A DNA stretch of 64,000 bases, taken from positions 372,001 to 436,000 of the forward strand of contig NZ_FNZB01000003.1 in NCBI RefSeq assembly GCF_900109205.1, written 5' to 3'. The position numbers and the translations under genes are program-made. Numbering within the stretch: the stretch's first letter is position 1; every line of letters starts with the position of its first letter. Of this stretch, positions 28,702 to 38,675 are shown one piece after another. The notes under the pieces were generated by a model, which was not told where the DNA came from, searched no databases, and saw only the letters and a list, made by a program, of their open reading frames with translations. Source of the stretch: Sphingomonas sp. OV641 (GTDB lineage: Bacteria > Pseudomonadota > Alphaproteobacteria > Sphingomonadales > Sphingomonadaceae).

Positions 28702-31700
28702 TCAGGCGTCAGCGATGAACAGCCCGCCGGGTCGCGCCAGAATGGCCTCATAGAGCAGGCGGTCGAGCGCATTATACGCATCGATCGCCTCCAGATCCTC
28801 GTCGCTGACTGAGACGTCCGCGGCGCGTGCCGCGTTGATGTGCGGGATGCGGCCGATGTCCGGTACGTCGATCAGCCGCCCGAACCGGACAAGATGGTCT
28901 TGGAGGCGCTCCTGAATGCCGACAAACATGAAGTCCCGTTCGATCACCGCTAACGCATCAGCGACCAACGCTTCGTTCCGCTGCGGCGCTATGTCCGGCA
29001 GTGCTTCCAGCGCCTTCATGTCCCCTTGCCACAAGGCGGCAGGCAGACCGAAGCCGGCGTAGCGCGGAAAACGGCCGTCTATCTCCGGCCAGCCTACAGG
29101 CTCGGCTGGTCTGCCCAGAATTTTCGCCAGCATGAGATTGCCCGGAATGATCCCCTTGCGGAGCAACTGAGCAATGGACCAGTTGGCAAGGGGCGTGTCG
29201 CGCAGTGGCGCGTTGGGCGGTGCGACGAGAAAACCGTGATGCGAGCGAACGCGGTCCCGCGGGGCGCGAAGGATCGTGGCGTAGCGGCAGGGCCAGCCGA
29301 CCGCAGCCCCGAACCCATGGCTGACATGGGAGATCAGCACCTCGGCATCGTGCAAAAGGGGAGCTAGGCGCGCCACGGTAAGCGGATCGCTGGCATGTCC
29401 TTCCACCACCGCACGGGCGCCGATGGTGAGCACTGCGCCGTCCGGCAGCGCGCGCTCCAACACGCGGCGCACCGCTGTTCCGGCCGTTTTCGGGATATGC
29501 AGAAAGGAGATTTTCGGCGCGTTCATGCGGCGGAAGCGCCGCGCCGCCGTCCGAGCGCCGGGTGCCCGGCGGGCGATCATGGTGAGCGGGGCTCCGCGGC
29601 GTGCCTCATGCGCGATGGTGGCGGCCCAGCGATCCGCGCGTGCCGTTTCGAGGTGCCGGGCCTCAAACAAGGCGAGATCATGCAGGAAGCGCGCATGATC
29701 GGCTTCGCTTCTCAGGCGGCCGCGCGAGGCGCTTTCCTTGTGAAGCAGCTCGGCTGCGGGCGTGCAGACGGAGGGCAGGCCAAGCGTTTCCTGCACGCGC
29801 ATGCAGAAATCCACATCGTTGAAGCCAAGCGGAAAGCATTCAGAGAAGCCGCCCACCGCTTCGAACACCGCGCGTCGAACGGTGAGGCAGGCACCAGTGA
29901 CAGCCGGTTGGGCGCGAAGCGAGCGGAGATAGAAGGGAGCGGTGCCGCGCGGCGCCGCACGGAACGGGTGCAGCGGACTGCCGCGCGAGGAGAAGACCAC
30001 CCCGACGTGCTGCATGGTACCATCGGGGAACCACAGGGTCGGACCGGCAACTCCGACATCCGGCTGGCTGACCAGCCCGACTAGCTCGGCAAGCCAGCGT
30101 TCCGACGTGACTTCGACGTCGTTGTTGAGGAAGCAAAGCGCGTCCGCATCGGTCATTGCCGCGGCCCGGTTATTCAGGCGGGACCAGTTGAACGGCCCGT
30201 CATCACGTATGACACGCGCGATCCCCTGCGTGCTCAGCCAGTGCAGATAGTCGAGCGTGGCCTGCTCGGTCGAACCATTGTCGATGACGATCAGGTCGAA
30301 ACGGGGATAGGCCGTGCGATTGAGGATCGATCCAATGCAGGCTGCCAGCAGATCAAAGCGGTCACGAGTTGGGATAATCAGCGTGACGCGCGGCGGCGGC
30401 GCCGGCACATCGGCATGGGCCGCATATCCGGGCGCATCATGCATCTTGGACAAGCGCCAAGGCCCGTCCGCTAACAGCCCCTTGCCCTCATAGTGGGGTA
30501 CTTCGCCAAAGCGGTGGAACAGCACTTGGGGCAGGTGCGCCCCTGCATGCGGCGGTGATCGGGACAGCAGCTTCGCACCGAGGAGTGGATCGTCCAGCCA
30601 CGTGTCCGCTGCCGCCAGAGCGGCGGGTCGAACGGCAGCGATTAGAAAGGTTTGTGGCTGGGCACGCGCGAAGAACGTGTCGGGCGCAGGAAGGAACATT
30701 CTGCCATAGCGCCCCTCGCCGTCGATATGGTCGTAATCGGCATAGATAAAGGAGAGCGCGGGATTGTGCACAAAAGCGCCGGCAAAGAAGGCGAGTGCGT
30801 GGTCAGCCGGCCGGCCGATGCGCGGATCCCAGCTCATCACGAGGTCGGGCGGGCAAGAAGGGCCGTAGCCGTCCGGCGCCTCCGTCTCGGACGCATGTGG
30901 CAGCAGCTGCCAGGCGGGGTAGGGTTGGGACGCGAGCCAGCAGCGCGCCTCATCCACAAGGTTTTCGCACAGCTCCGACGGCAGCAGCACGCCGATCGCG
31001 GGAAGACTGGGCCATTCGTTGAGGCCGATGGCGGCAAGGCAATCGGCTGTGCCATCGAAGGTGTCGCAGCGTCTTGCCCAATCCTGATAGCCGGCGCGCA
31101 TGGCGGCTTCATCAGCCGCAAGGCGCGCGCGCCGCATCCCGCGCTCCACTACTTTGTCGAGCAGATCGGGGTCGGCCACCGAAACAGCGACATGCGGGCT
31201 TTCGCAATGATCGGAGCCTAGCCGAGCGCCGACGCCGATCAGCTCCGCGATGACATCGATCTGATAGTCGCCCGATCGCGCGGGGACGGTGGCATCAAGC
31301 GCGAGCCTACATGTATCGCCCGGCTCCAATGGGTAGGGGAGAAGTACGGTGACATCGTCGCGGATCGGCGGGTCTGTGCGGGGGATGCGACGCCAGCGGG
31401 CGCGCAGCCTGATGCCGCCGGGATCGGCGGCTTCGATGCGTATTTCGCCGCTGTTGTGGACCTGCGCCAGCAAGGTGATGGCGGTTCCAGGCAGGCAGGG
31501 CGCATCGGGCGGCTCGATGGTGATGCGGCACTGCGGCAGATCGAGGAGTTGCCGTTCGACTGTATCGGCCTCGACAAGAATTCGCCCCCTCGCCGGCGTA
31601 AACCTGCGCCCCCGAACAAAAGGAAGCGAAGGCGCAAGCAACAGCGCGCACTGCAGGTTATGCTCACCGATGCTCGACGGGATCTGGACCGATATGTCGA

Positions 31701-32220
31701 AAGTCCGCTCGGTCCCGGGCGGCACGCTGCTTGGCAACGGGATGTGCCGGATCTCGCCAGCGAGATCCACCCGCAGGGAAACACCAGCGGGTCCGCCCAC
31801 CCAGGCGAACGCCGAATCATTGCGGATCGTTATCGGCAATTTCGCGCATGAGCCGGGTGCGTAGCGGTCATCGAGGTCGGCCCAGAGCAGGGCACCGTTG
31901 GCGAAGGCCGTGAGATCGGGCGACATGGCGGGCAGGTCAGCGACTATCGTGCCAGAAGCGCCATCCAACGTGAACCTGAGCGAACAAAGCTCTGCCGGAG
32001 CCGCCGACAGCCTCTTGCGTAAAACTGTGGCCTGAGTGCTCGCACCCTGCGACGAAAACTCGTGTGTGGCGGCGAGGCTCTCGCTGCCGTCCGCGTCGAC
32101 ATAGCCGATCGTCAGTACGCAATGCCGAGACGTTTGCGCCAAGTACGCTTGAACAGAAGCGGGGAGGGGAAGATCGACGACGCGTTCATGATCGCGCGGA
32201 ACGATGATCGGTCCGTCCAT
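28702..32220 (-). CDS. multidomain glycosyltransferase family 2 with C-terminal sulfotransferase
   Basis: 1172 residues, start at the ATG preceded by GAAGGG. Residues 1 to about 350 are beta-rich with repeated PGT/PGD turns and look like Ig-like or carbohydrate-binding sandwiches. About 400-600 is a partial GT-A-like region (FIYADYDHIDG). A clear GT2 lies at about 610-840: TLIIPTRDRFDLL, VIDNGST, FLNNDVEV and GFNDVDFCMRV. Residues about 900-1172 have the sulfotransferase PAPS loop SFLHIPKTAGTA and a later ILRAPRDRVRSHH motif (3'-PB-like). It probably both adds and sulfates sugar on a surface polymer. No signal peptide is seen. Divergent from a sulfotransferase-like gene. Confidence 0.85.
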   Translation of the reverse strand: MDGPIIVPRDHERVVDLPLPASVQAYLAQTSRHCVLTIGYVDADGSESLAATHEFSSQGASTQATVLRKRLSAAPAELCSLRFTLDGASGTIVADLPAMSPDLTAFANGALLWADLDDRYAPGSCAKLPITIRNDSAFAWVGGPAGVSLRVDLAGEIRHIPLPSSVPPGTERTFDISVQIPSSIGEHNLQCALLLAPSLPFVRGRRFTPARGRILVEADTVERQLLDLPQCRITIEPPDAPCLPGTAITLLAQVHNSGEIRIEAADPGGIRLRARWRRIPRTDPPIRDDVTVLLPYPLEPGDTCRLALDATVPARSGDYQIDVIAELIGVGARLGSDHCESPHVAVSVADPDLLDKVVERGMRRARLAADEAAMRAGYQDWARRCDTFDGTADCLAAIGLNEWPSLPAIGVLLPSELCENLVDEARCWLASQPYPAWQLLPHASETEAPDGYGPSCPPDLVMSWDPRIGRPADHALAFFAGAFVHNPALSFIYADYDHIDGEGRYGRMFLPAPDTFFARAQPQTFLIAAVRPAALAAADTWLDDPLLGAKLLSRSPPHAGAHLPQVLFHRFGEVPHYEGKGLLADGPWRLSKMHDAPGYAAHADVPAPPPRVTLIIPTRDRFDLLAACIGSILNRTAYPRFDLIVIDNGSTEQATLDYLHWLSTQGIARVIRDDGPFNWSRLNNRAAAMTDADALCFLNNDVEVTSERWLAELVGLVSQPDVGVAGPTLWFPDGTMQHVGVVFSSRGSPLHPFRAAPRGTAPFYLRSLRAQPAVTGACLTVRRAVFEAVGGFSECFPLGFNDVDFCMRVQETLGLPSVCTPAAELLHKESASRGRLRSEADHARFLHDLALFEARHLETARADRWAATIAHEARRGAPLTMIARRAPGARTAARRFRRMNAPKISFLHIPKTAGTAVRRVLERALPDGAVLTIGARAVVEGHASDPLTVARLAPLLHDAEVLISHVSHGFGAAVGWPCRYATILRAPRDRVRSHHGFLVAPPNAPLRDTPLANWSIAQLLRKGIIPGNLMLAKILGRPAEPVGWPEIDGRFPRYAGFGLPAALWQGDMKALEALPDIAPQRNEALVADALAVIERDFMFVGIQERLQDHLVRFGRLIDVPDIGRIPHINAARAADVSVSDEDLEAIDAYNALDRLLYEAILARPGGLFIADA

Positions 32221-32454
32221 GCCGCCCTTCAAACTCCCTGTCGGCCGCATCGGCGGCGCACCCGCAGCCTGCTAGGGTGTTGCCGCTCGTGCGTCCATCA
32301 CCTGCAAAGCGATCGCCGGCCACTGGAAAGATCCGAAATCAAGCGGATGAGCTTCGGCGCGAATTGCATAATGGCAAGACTCGGAGCTATCCACCGGCCG
32401 CTGCTTGCACTCGGCGAGCAAGTGATGAAACTCGAGGGGGCGGCGACGCATTCA

Positions 32455-33429
32455 ATGCGCAAAACAGTTATTCTGCATATCGGCGCATCGAAGGCGGGAT
32501 CCTCGTCCATCCAGTCTTTTGTTCGTCGCAACCGTTTCGTTTTCGCTCGCCTAGGCTATGTTGTACCGGACGTCTCGCTGTCGACGGGAGAGCGCGTTAC
32601 CGGCGATCACGTGTTCGCGCTCGAGGCGCTGGCAAAGGAACGCGACGCGCGCGGCCTTCGCGAGCGCGTCGACGCGATTTTTGAAGCCTCGCGGCGGAAT
32701 GCACGCGCGGCGCTGCTGTCGGCCGAAAACCTTTCCAATCTGGGAAACAGTGCCGTTATCGAAGGCCTCGCTGCCGAATACGACCTTCGGATTGTCATGT
32801 ACCTGCGGCGACAGGACGAACTGTTGACCTCTGCCTGGCAGCAATGGGCATCGAAGCTGGAGAGCGACTTCAACGCCTGGCTGATCCTTGCGCTGAAACA
32901 GTTCGGCCACTGGGACAAGGTGCTCGCCGAGTGGGAGGAGCAAGCGGGAACCGACGCCATGGTCGTGCGCGTCTTCGATCGCGAAAGCTTCATCGACGGC
33001 GATCTCTTGCGCGATTTCGTCGATGCCGTTGGCCTTGGCGAGCACACTCAGGATTTTGACTATCAGCAAAGCGATTCAAATCCATCCGTCACTGATGCGG
33101 TGACCATGATGGTCGCCGGCAATCGTGCGATCTTCGAGAATGTGCACGACAACAGGTTCTACAACGCCCTCAATGATTTGACCGGCAGCGCCCTGGTGGA
33201 AAAGACCAAGGTATCGCTGCTGACGCGGGCGCAGCGCGACAAGATCATCGAATTTTACCGGCCAACTAATGAAGCGGTCTGCCGGCGATATTTTCGGGGG
33301 CGTCCGCGGCTGTTCCCGCATGTCGATCACGATAAGTACCGCTACCTTTCCAGTGACCAGCTGATCGAAGAGAAGTTTCGCGCGATCATGACGATCGTGG
33401 CGGGGCTGGTTCGCGATCGCAGCGAATGA
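32455..33429 (+). CDS. sulfotransferase-like protein
   Basis: 324 residues from the ATG at 32455; an in-frame ATG at 32425 adds ten residues. The N-terminal VILHIGASKAGSSSIQ has the position and shape of a PAPS-binding loop, but reads KAGSS instead of the usual KTGTT. A YLRRQDELLTSAWQQW segment corresponds to the second phosphate-binding region. It belongs to the same broad family as the gene ending at 38620. Probably transfers sulfate to a sugar; the altered loop leaves activity uncertain. Confidence 0.72.
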   Translation: MRKTVILHIGASKAGSSSIQSFVRRNRFVFARLGYVVPDVSLSTGERVTGDHVFALEALAKERDARGLRERVDAIFEASRRNARAALLSAENLSNLGNSAVIEGLAAEYDLRIVMYLRRQDELLTSAWQQWASKLESDFNAWLILALKQFGHWDKVLAEWEEQAGTDAMVVRVFDRESFIDGDLLRDFVDAVGLGEHTQDFDYQQSDSNPSVTDAVTMMVAGNRAIFENVHDNRFYNALNDLTGSALVEKTKVSLLTRAQRDKIIEFYRPTNEAVCRRYFRGRPRLFPHVDHDKYRYLSSDQLIEEKFRAIMTIVAGLVRDRSE

Positions 33430-33648
33430 CGATGGGCGTGCGCGCCGCGTCACATTCGGATGCTCTTCCGGCCAAAGATTGGGCACGCAGCTGCGCGCAG
33501 GCGACGGGCTGACGAGCGCGGACGGAACCGCCGCCTACGGGACATCCCGCAAGCAAAGTTCCGAGATAAGCAGCCACTTCGGGTTGACCTTTGCGAGGTG
33601 CGCGGGGATGAGCGGCAACGGGCTCAGCGCCGGGGGAGATGCATATTC

Positions 33649-36567
33649 GTGGAGGAACATGCGCCGATCCAGATCGTCAAAGCTGACGCGCGTCAGTGGA
33701 TTGTCGACCATTTCGATTCCGCCTTCTACCGCAGGCAGTTGCGGGAGGCTGGAGTCGACCCGCTGCCGCAGCGTGCGCTACGGCACTATCTAGAAGAGGG
33801 GTGGATCGCGGGATTTGACCCCTCGCCGCGATTCTCGACGGAATTGTATCTGGCGCTGCACGAAGAAGCCCGTGCAGCCGGCTGTGCCCCGCTGGAATAT
33901 CATGCGTCGATCGGCCGCTTCCACGGCGCGGAAGTGCCGCCTTCCGATCGCAGCGTTGGACCCGGCATCGCCTCAGTCGAGACGATGATGTCCGAGCTAC
34001 GCGAGCTTTTCGACGATGAATATTATCGTGAGCAGCTGCCGCTGCCGATCGATGACGATCTGCTGGAACATTACCTTCAGAGCGGATGGCGACAGGGCCT
34101 GAACCCGTCCAAGTCGTTCGAGACCCAATATTATCTGGAAACAAACCCGGATGTGGCGGAGAGCGGCGTCAATCCCCTGCTGCACTTCGTTCGCCACGGA
34201 CGAACGGAGGGACGCCGCACCTCCTGTCCCCCGAGCGACCAGGTTCAAGTGGAGCAGCCGCTCGATGCCTCGGTAGCCACGTCCGCGCCGATCGTCGAAG
34301 CCTTGCCGGAAGGCGACCCGGTAGCCGCGTTCTTTGATCCAGCCTATTATGCAGCGCAGCTGGATGCTTTGCCCGATGGCGTGTCGCTGTTTCGCCATTT
34401 CATGGACAGCGGCTGGCGCCAGCGGCTGGATCCGTCGCCGACTTTCAGCACGGCCTATTATCTGGAGACCAATCCGGAAGTTGCGGCAGCAGGCATCAAT
34501 CCCTTTCTGCACTGGGTGAACTACGGTCGGCATGAGAAACGGCCCGCCGTTCCCTATCATCGTCAGCCTGACTTCACGCCGCTCGTTTCGGTGATCGTCC
34601 CGAACTTCAATCACGCACGGTTTCTCGAACAGCGCCTCTGCTCGATCTTCGAACAGACGTATCGCCACGTCGAGTTGATCGTGCTGGACGACGCGTCGAC
34701 GGACGACAGTCGCGAAGTGATCGATCGTTTGCTGGAGCGATGCCCGTTCCCACATCGCACGGTCTTCAACGCTGTCGGCACAGGCAGTCCGTTTCGCCAG
34801 TGGCAGCGCGGCCTTGCTATGGCCGAAGGTGCGCTGGTCTGGATCTGCGAAAGCGATGATTTCGCTGACAGCCGGTTCCTAGAGCACCTGGTGCCGGGCT
34901 TTGCAGACCTGTCGGTGAAGATGGCGCTCGGACGTATCGAGTTCTGCCGCGCGGACGGGGAGCCGCGATCAGGCATGGGCGGCTTTCGTGACGGTGCCGA
35001 AGCCGGCATCTGGGACAGGCCGGTCACGCGACCGGCGGCGCAATGGTTTCGTTCGGCCTTTGCCAAACGGAACATCGTGACCAATGTGGGCGGTTGCGTC
35101 TTCCGCAACCAGCAAGTGCCCGAGGCACTGTGGGACCGCGCGGCGCAGTTCCGCATCGCTGGGGACTGGTTTCTCTACATTCACCTGCTTGGAAGCGGGA
35201 AGCTTTCCTACTCGCCGGAGGCGATCAGTTACTTTCGACAGCACGAGGCAAATACCTCCGCGCGTAACTTCGACAAGCTATACTATTATGACGAGTGCTG
35301 GGAGGTGCAGAAGGAAATCCGCCGTTACTGGCGGGTGGATCAGGAGGCAGGAAACCGGTTCACCGAGGACCTGGCGTATCAATATAGGCACTTCGCTTTG
35401 GACCGAGATCACGGGCCATTTGAGGATCGGTTCACCCTTGAATCATTGAATGCGCCTTCTGATCGCATGCCGCACGTCGCGGTCGGCTTCCTTGGTTTCG
35501 AAACCGGCGGCGGCGAGCTGTTTCCCCTGCTGCTGGCGAACGAATATGCCCGTCAGGGCATGATGGTCTCCCTGATCGCGGCGAACCTTACCGACCGCAA
35601 CGACGACATGGTGGCCCGGCTGGACCCGAGAGTGCCGGTGTATTCGCGGGACGATCTGTTCCCTGCCGGGCCGGCCGCGCTACTGGACCGCGCGGGTATC
35701 GACGTGATTCATTCACACAGCGTCCTGATCGAGAACCTGTTCTTCGAACGCGGCGGGATGCTCAAGCAGCCCTATGTCGTCTCCATGCATGGATCTCATA
35801 ACCTGCCGGGCGGCGCGCTTGACCGGTTGTTGTTCCGGTCTCTGCGGAATGTGTCCTACTGGGTCTACACTGCCGAAAAGAACCTGGACGTATTTGCCGG
35901 CATCCCGCTTGATCGATCCCGCTTCGTCAAGATGGCGAATGGCATGCCGCGCGACGAGCGCGACGCGCCGTTCACCCGCACGAGCCTGGGTATCGGAGAG
36001 GATGCCACGGTCTTCACCTTCATCGCGCGAGGCATCCAGCGGAAGGGGTGGCGAGCATCGGTGGAAGCATTCAAATTGCTCAAGGAGCGCCATCCCGATT
36101 GCGAGATGCACCTGCTAATGATCGGAGAGGGGCGTTTTGCAGAACGATCGGCGGAGATTGCCGCTGGCGATCCGAACATCCACTTCCTCGGCTATCAATC
36201 GTGCATCAACGGCATCTATCGAATGAGCGATTGCGCCCTGGTGCCGACCCGCTTCGAAGGAGAGTCGTTCCCGCTGTGCGTGATCCAGGCGCTGCAGGAA
36301 GGCTGCCCGGTATTGGGCAACGACGTGGGCGAAATCCGCAGCATGTTGACGTCCGACAAGGGCGTGGCCGGTGCCGTGACGGTGAATATGCGGGACACCG
36401 GCGGGTTCATCCGGCTTGTCGCCGATACCATGGAGCAGTTTCTGGATCCGGCGTTCCGTGCCACGGCGCGCAGCCTCACGGCAGAGGTGGCCGACCGTTT
36501 CAGTATGGAAGCATGCGCCGCTGCCTACCGCCATCTCTATGAGCAAGCGATCGCGATGGCTCAATGA
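33649..36567 (+). CDS. repeat-containing GT2-GT4 fusion glycosyltransferase
   Basis: 972 residues from a GTG 10 bases after GGGGGAG; the frame is open further upstream but without family-like sequence. Three tandem repeats of about 70 residues (approx. 20-92, 118-190 and 226-298) each contain HYLxxGW, DPSP/NPSK, YYLETNPDVA and NPxLHxVxxGR. A GT2 at about 310-530 has VSVIVPNFNHARFL and VLDDASTDDS. A GT4 at about 608-965 begins GFLGFETGGGEL and contains TRFEGESFPLCVIQALQEG. Two transferases in one chain suggest sequential sugar addition. It overlaps the epimerase by four bases. Confidence 0.87.
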   Translation: MEEHAPIQIVKADARQWIVDHFDSAFYRRQLREAGVDPLPQRALRHYLEEGWIAGFDPSPRFSTELYLALHEEARAAGCAPLEYHASIGRFHGAEVPPSDRSVGPGIASVETMMSELRELFDDEYYREQLPLPIDDDLLEHYLQSGWRQGLNPSKSFETQYYLETNPDVAESGVNPLLHFVRHGRTEGRRTSCPPSDQVQVEQPLDASVATSAPIVEALPEGDPVAAFFDPAYYAAQLDALPDGVSLFRHFMDSGWRQRLDPSPTFSTAYYLETNPEVAAAGINPFLHWVNYGRHEKRPAVPYHRQPDFTPLVSVIVPNFNHARFLEQRLCSIFEQTYRHVELIVLDDASTDDSREVIDRLLERCPFPHRTVFNAVGTGSPFRQWQRGLAMAEGALVWICESDDFADSRFLEHLVPGFADLSVKMALGRIEFCRADGEPRSGMGGFRDGAEAGIWDRPVTRPAAQWFRSAFAKRNIVTNVGGCVFRNQQVPEALWDRAAQFRIAGDWFLYIHLLGSGKLSYSPEAISYFRQHEANTSARNFDKLYYYDECWEVQKEIRRYWRVDQEAGNRFTEDLAYQYRHFALDRDHGPFEDRFTLESLNAPSDRMPHVAVGFLGFETGGGELFPLLLANEYARQGMMVSLIAANLTDRNDDMVARLDPRVPVYSRDDLFPAGPAALLDRAGIDVIHSHSVLIENLFFERGGMLKQPYVVSMHGSHNLPGGALDRLLFRSLRNVSYWVYTAEKNLDVFAGIPLDRSRFVKMANGMPRDERDAPFTRTSLGIGEDATVFTFIARGIQRKGWRASVEAFKLLKERHPDCEMHLLMIGEGRFAERSAEIAAGDPNIHFLGYQSCINGIYRMSDCALVPTRFEGESFPLCVIQALQEGCPVLGNDVGEIRSMLTSDKGVAGAVTVNMRDTGGFIRLVADTMEQFLDPAFRATARSLTAEVADRFSMEACAAAYRHLYEQAIAMAQ

Positions 36568-37475
36568 ACGCGATCGGGGGGCGGGCGGTTGTTGTCGGAG
36601 GTGGCTTTATCGGAAGTGCTGCGGCCTATTCGTTGAGCATCGACGGTTGGGCCGTCACGCAAATCACGCGCGCTACCGCCCGGCCAGCGCCGCCGCACGT
36701 GGCTCGCTTTGCGATCGATCACCGCTCGCATGCGATTTCAGATCACCTCGCCGGCGCTCAGGTGCTGGTTCATGCCACGGGCGAGATGCTGCCCGCCTAT
36801 GTTCCCGACGATTTTGCCGCCGCCTATGTCGAACAGGTCGCGCCGATCATCACCCTCGCCGAACGAGCCCATCAGGCGGGGGTGAAACGGGTGCTGTTCA
36901 TATCGTCGGGTGGGACAGTCTATGGTCCACGTGCGGCCGTTCCGACCGATGAGGATAGCCAGACCGAGCCCAACAACGCTTACGGCTTTCTGAAGCTGCA
37001 GACCGAGCATGCGCTTCGCTTCGTGAGCGCGTGCACGGGTTTGTCCACCATATCCCTTCGTGTGGCGAATCCTTACGGCCCCGGCCAGCGTACTGACCGT
37101 GCCTTCGGCTTTGTCACCACGGCCTTTGAGCGCGCCTTACGCGGCGAAGAAATCGTCATTTGGGGAGACGGCGAAACAACCCGCGATTTCCTGTACATTG
37201 ATGACCTGGGCCGGGCGATTGCCGCAGCGGCAGCGGCACCGCTAGCCAGCCCGATCCTGAACATCGGATCGGGTGTGGAAGTATCACTTAATAAGATTTG
37301 CGCATTGGTGGAGCAAGTGGTTGGACGACCGCTACGCCGAACGTATCAGCAGCCGCGTTCCGTGGACGTGCCGCGTAGCGCATTGGCAATCGACCGCGCT
37401 GGCGCAGAAATATCGTGGAGACCACAAGTGACGCTTGAGGAGGGATTGCGCCGGATGTTGAAGGCGCGGTCGTGA
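36564..37475 (+). CDS. NAD-dependent epimerase/dehydratase
   Basis: 303 residues. Extended SDR, GalE-like. The N-terminal nucleotide-binding loop is VVVGGGFIGSAAA, a GGGFIG variant of the usual GGxGFIG. SSGGTVYGP provides the Ser/Thr strand, NAYGFLKLQTE the YxxxK, and ANPYGPGQRTDRAFGFV the substrate loop. Makes a nucleotide-sugar donor for the locus; the substrate is not assignable. Overlaps both neighbours by four bases. Confidence 0.87.
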   Translation: MNAIGGRAVVVGGGFIGSAAAYSLSIDGWAVTQITRATARPAPPHVARFAIDHRSHAISDHLAGAQVLVHATGEMLPAYVPDDFAAAYVEQVAPIITLAERAHQAGVKRVLFISSGGTVYGPRAAVPTDEDSQTEPNNAYGFLKLQTEHALRFVSACTGLSTISLRVANPYGPGQRTDRAFGFVTTAFERALRGEEIVIWGDGETTRDFLYIDDLGRAIAAAAAAPLASPILNIGSGVEVSLNKICALVEQVVGRPLRRTYQQPRSVDVPRSALAIDRAGAEISWRPQVTLEEGLRRMLKARS

Positions 37476-38620
37476 GAACGGAGCGCCGGGCCATTGTCCA
37501 TATCGGTCACAAGAAGACCGGGACGACGTTTATCCAGAACCAATTTCATGCCAGCCGTAGCGATTTGCTTGATGCGGGTGTTATCTACCCGTTCCCGGAG
37601 CCCAACCATTCGTTCGCTTTATCGGGCCTGTTTCACCAAAGACTTGGAGAAAGAGCGCCGTCACCGCGAAACCGCTATGTTTTGGATCGGGAAGGCTCGC
37701 TGAGCGCGATCAACGAAGAGCTTCAGGCAAGTGAGTGGCACACGCTTGTCCTCTGCGCGGAGTCTTTGGCTGGCTTTTCCCGTGAGGAACTGTCGGCGTT
37801 CTCGAAGTGGCTGACCGAGTTCGTAGATGCCACGCAGATCGTCTTTGTCGTACGCGATCCAGTGGACTGGGCCGTCAGTGTTGCCCAGCAACACCTGAAA
37901 ACGCGCGGAGACGTGGAGCGGTTGCTGAACGAGCCGGAAGCGCCGCGCTGGTCGAACATCATTAGGCGTTTCGCGGAGGTGTTTGGCAGGGGTGCGATCA
38001 CCGTATTGGAATATGAGCGGCTCGCCGCCGTGCGGGAGCGGTTCGCTGCACGTTTCGCGCTCGCAGCCGGCCTGTCCCCGAGTGTCGCTGCGCTGCTTCA
38101 GGGCGGCAGTGATGCCGTGAACGAATCTTTGTCCATGGAGGCTGCGTTGCTGCTCGGGCGGTACAATGCGCGGGTTCCGGAAACGGAAGGGGGCCGGCGC
38201 AATCCGGCCAGAAGCGGTATCGAACCCAAGGCCTTTGCAGGATTGCGCGGAGAGAAGTTCGATCTTCCTCAGGCTGCGCGACTACAGGCGTATGCACAAA
38301 GCCGGGATGACGTCGCCTTTCTCGCCCGCGAGTTCGGGATCACACGTTACAGCTATTCAATCAGCGACATTCCACCCAGCCGCTTCACCGAAGAGGTGTC
38401 ACCCGCCTTTCTCGATGCGTTGGCGGATCGCTTGGTCGGTTTACAGGGGCAGGCGATAGCCAATCGGCTGCTTGCAGATGCCGAGCGGATGCGAAATCGT
38501 GGCAATGAAGCGGGCGCCGCTGCGGTGCTCCGGAACGCCGCAGCGCAATTTCCAACGGATCAGCGCGTCATGCGGGCACTTGCTGCCGGTAAAGGAGGGA
38601 AGGGTAGGCGGGTCGGCTGA
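37472..38620 (+). CDS. sulfotransferase family protein
   Basis: 382 residues from a GTG overlapping the epimerase stop (GTGA). IVHIGHKKTGTTFIQ near residue 8 is a canonical PAPS-binding loop, and VVRDPVDWAVSVAQQHL is the second conserved block with the Arg that contacts the 3'-phosphate. The C-terminal 80 residues are helical and may be tetratricopeptide-like. Likely sulfates a sugar made by the preceding enzymes. Confidence 0.8.
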   Translation: MRTERRAIVHIGHKKTGTTFIQNQFHASRSDLLDAGVIYPFPEPNHSFALSGLFHQRLGERAPSPRNRYVLDREGSLSAINEELQASEWHTLVLCAESLAGFSREELSAFSKWLTEFVDATQIVFVVRDPVDWAVSVAQQHLKTRGDVERLLNEPEAPRWSNIIRRFAEVFGRGAITVLEYERLAAVRERFAARFALAAGLSPSVAALLQGGSDAVNESLSMEAALLLGRYNARVPETEGGRRNPARSGIEPKAFAGLRGEKFDLPQAARLQAYAQSRDDVAFLAREFGITRYSYSISDIPPSRFTEEVSPAFLDALADRLVGLQGQAIANRLLADAERMRNRGNEAGAAAVLRNAAAQFPTDQRVMRALAAGKGGKGRRVG

Positions 38621-38640
38621 ATTTAACTCGGGCGCCGGTG

Positions 38641-38670
38641 GTGGTCGGCAGCCTGGGAGCCGCCGACCGC
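38641..38670. terminator. hairpin between convergent genes
   Basis: GTGGTCGGC pairs with GCCGACCGC (one G-T wobble) between the ends of the sulfotransferase and ychF genes. It could serve both strands; neither side has a strong T-run. Confidence 0.4.
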
Positions 38671-38675
38671 TCGTC

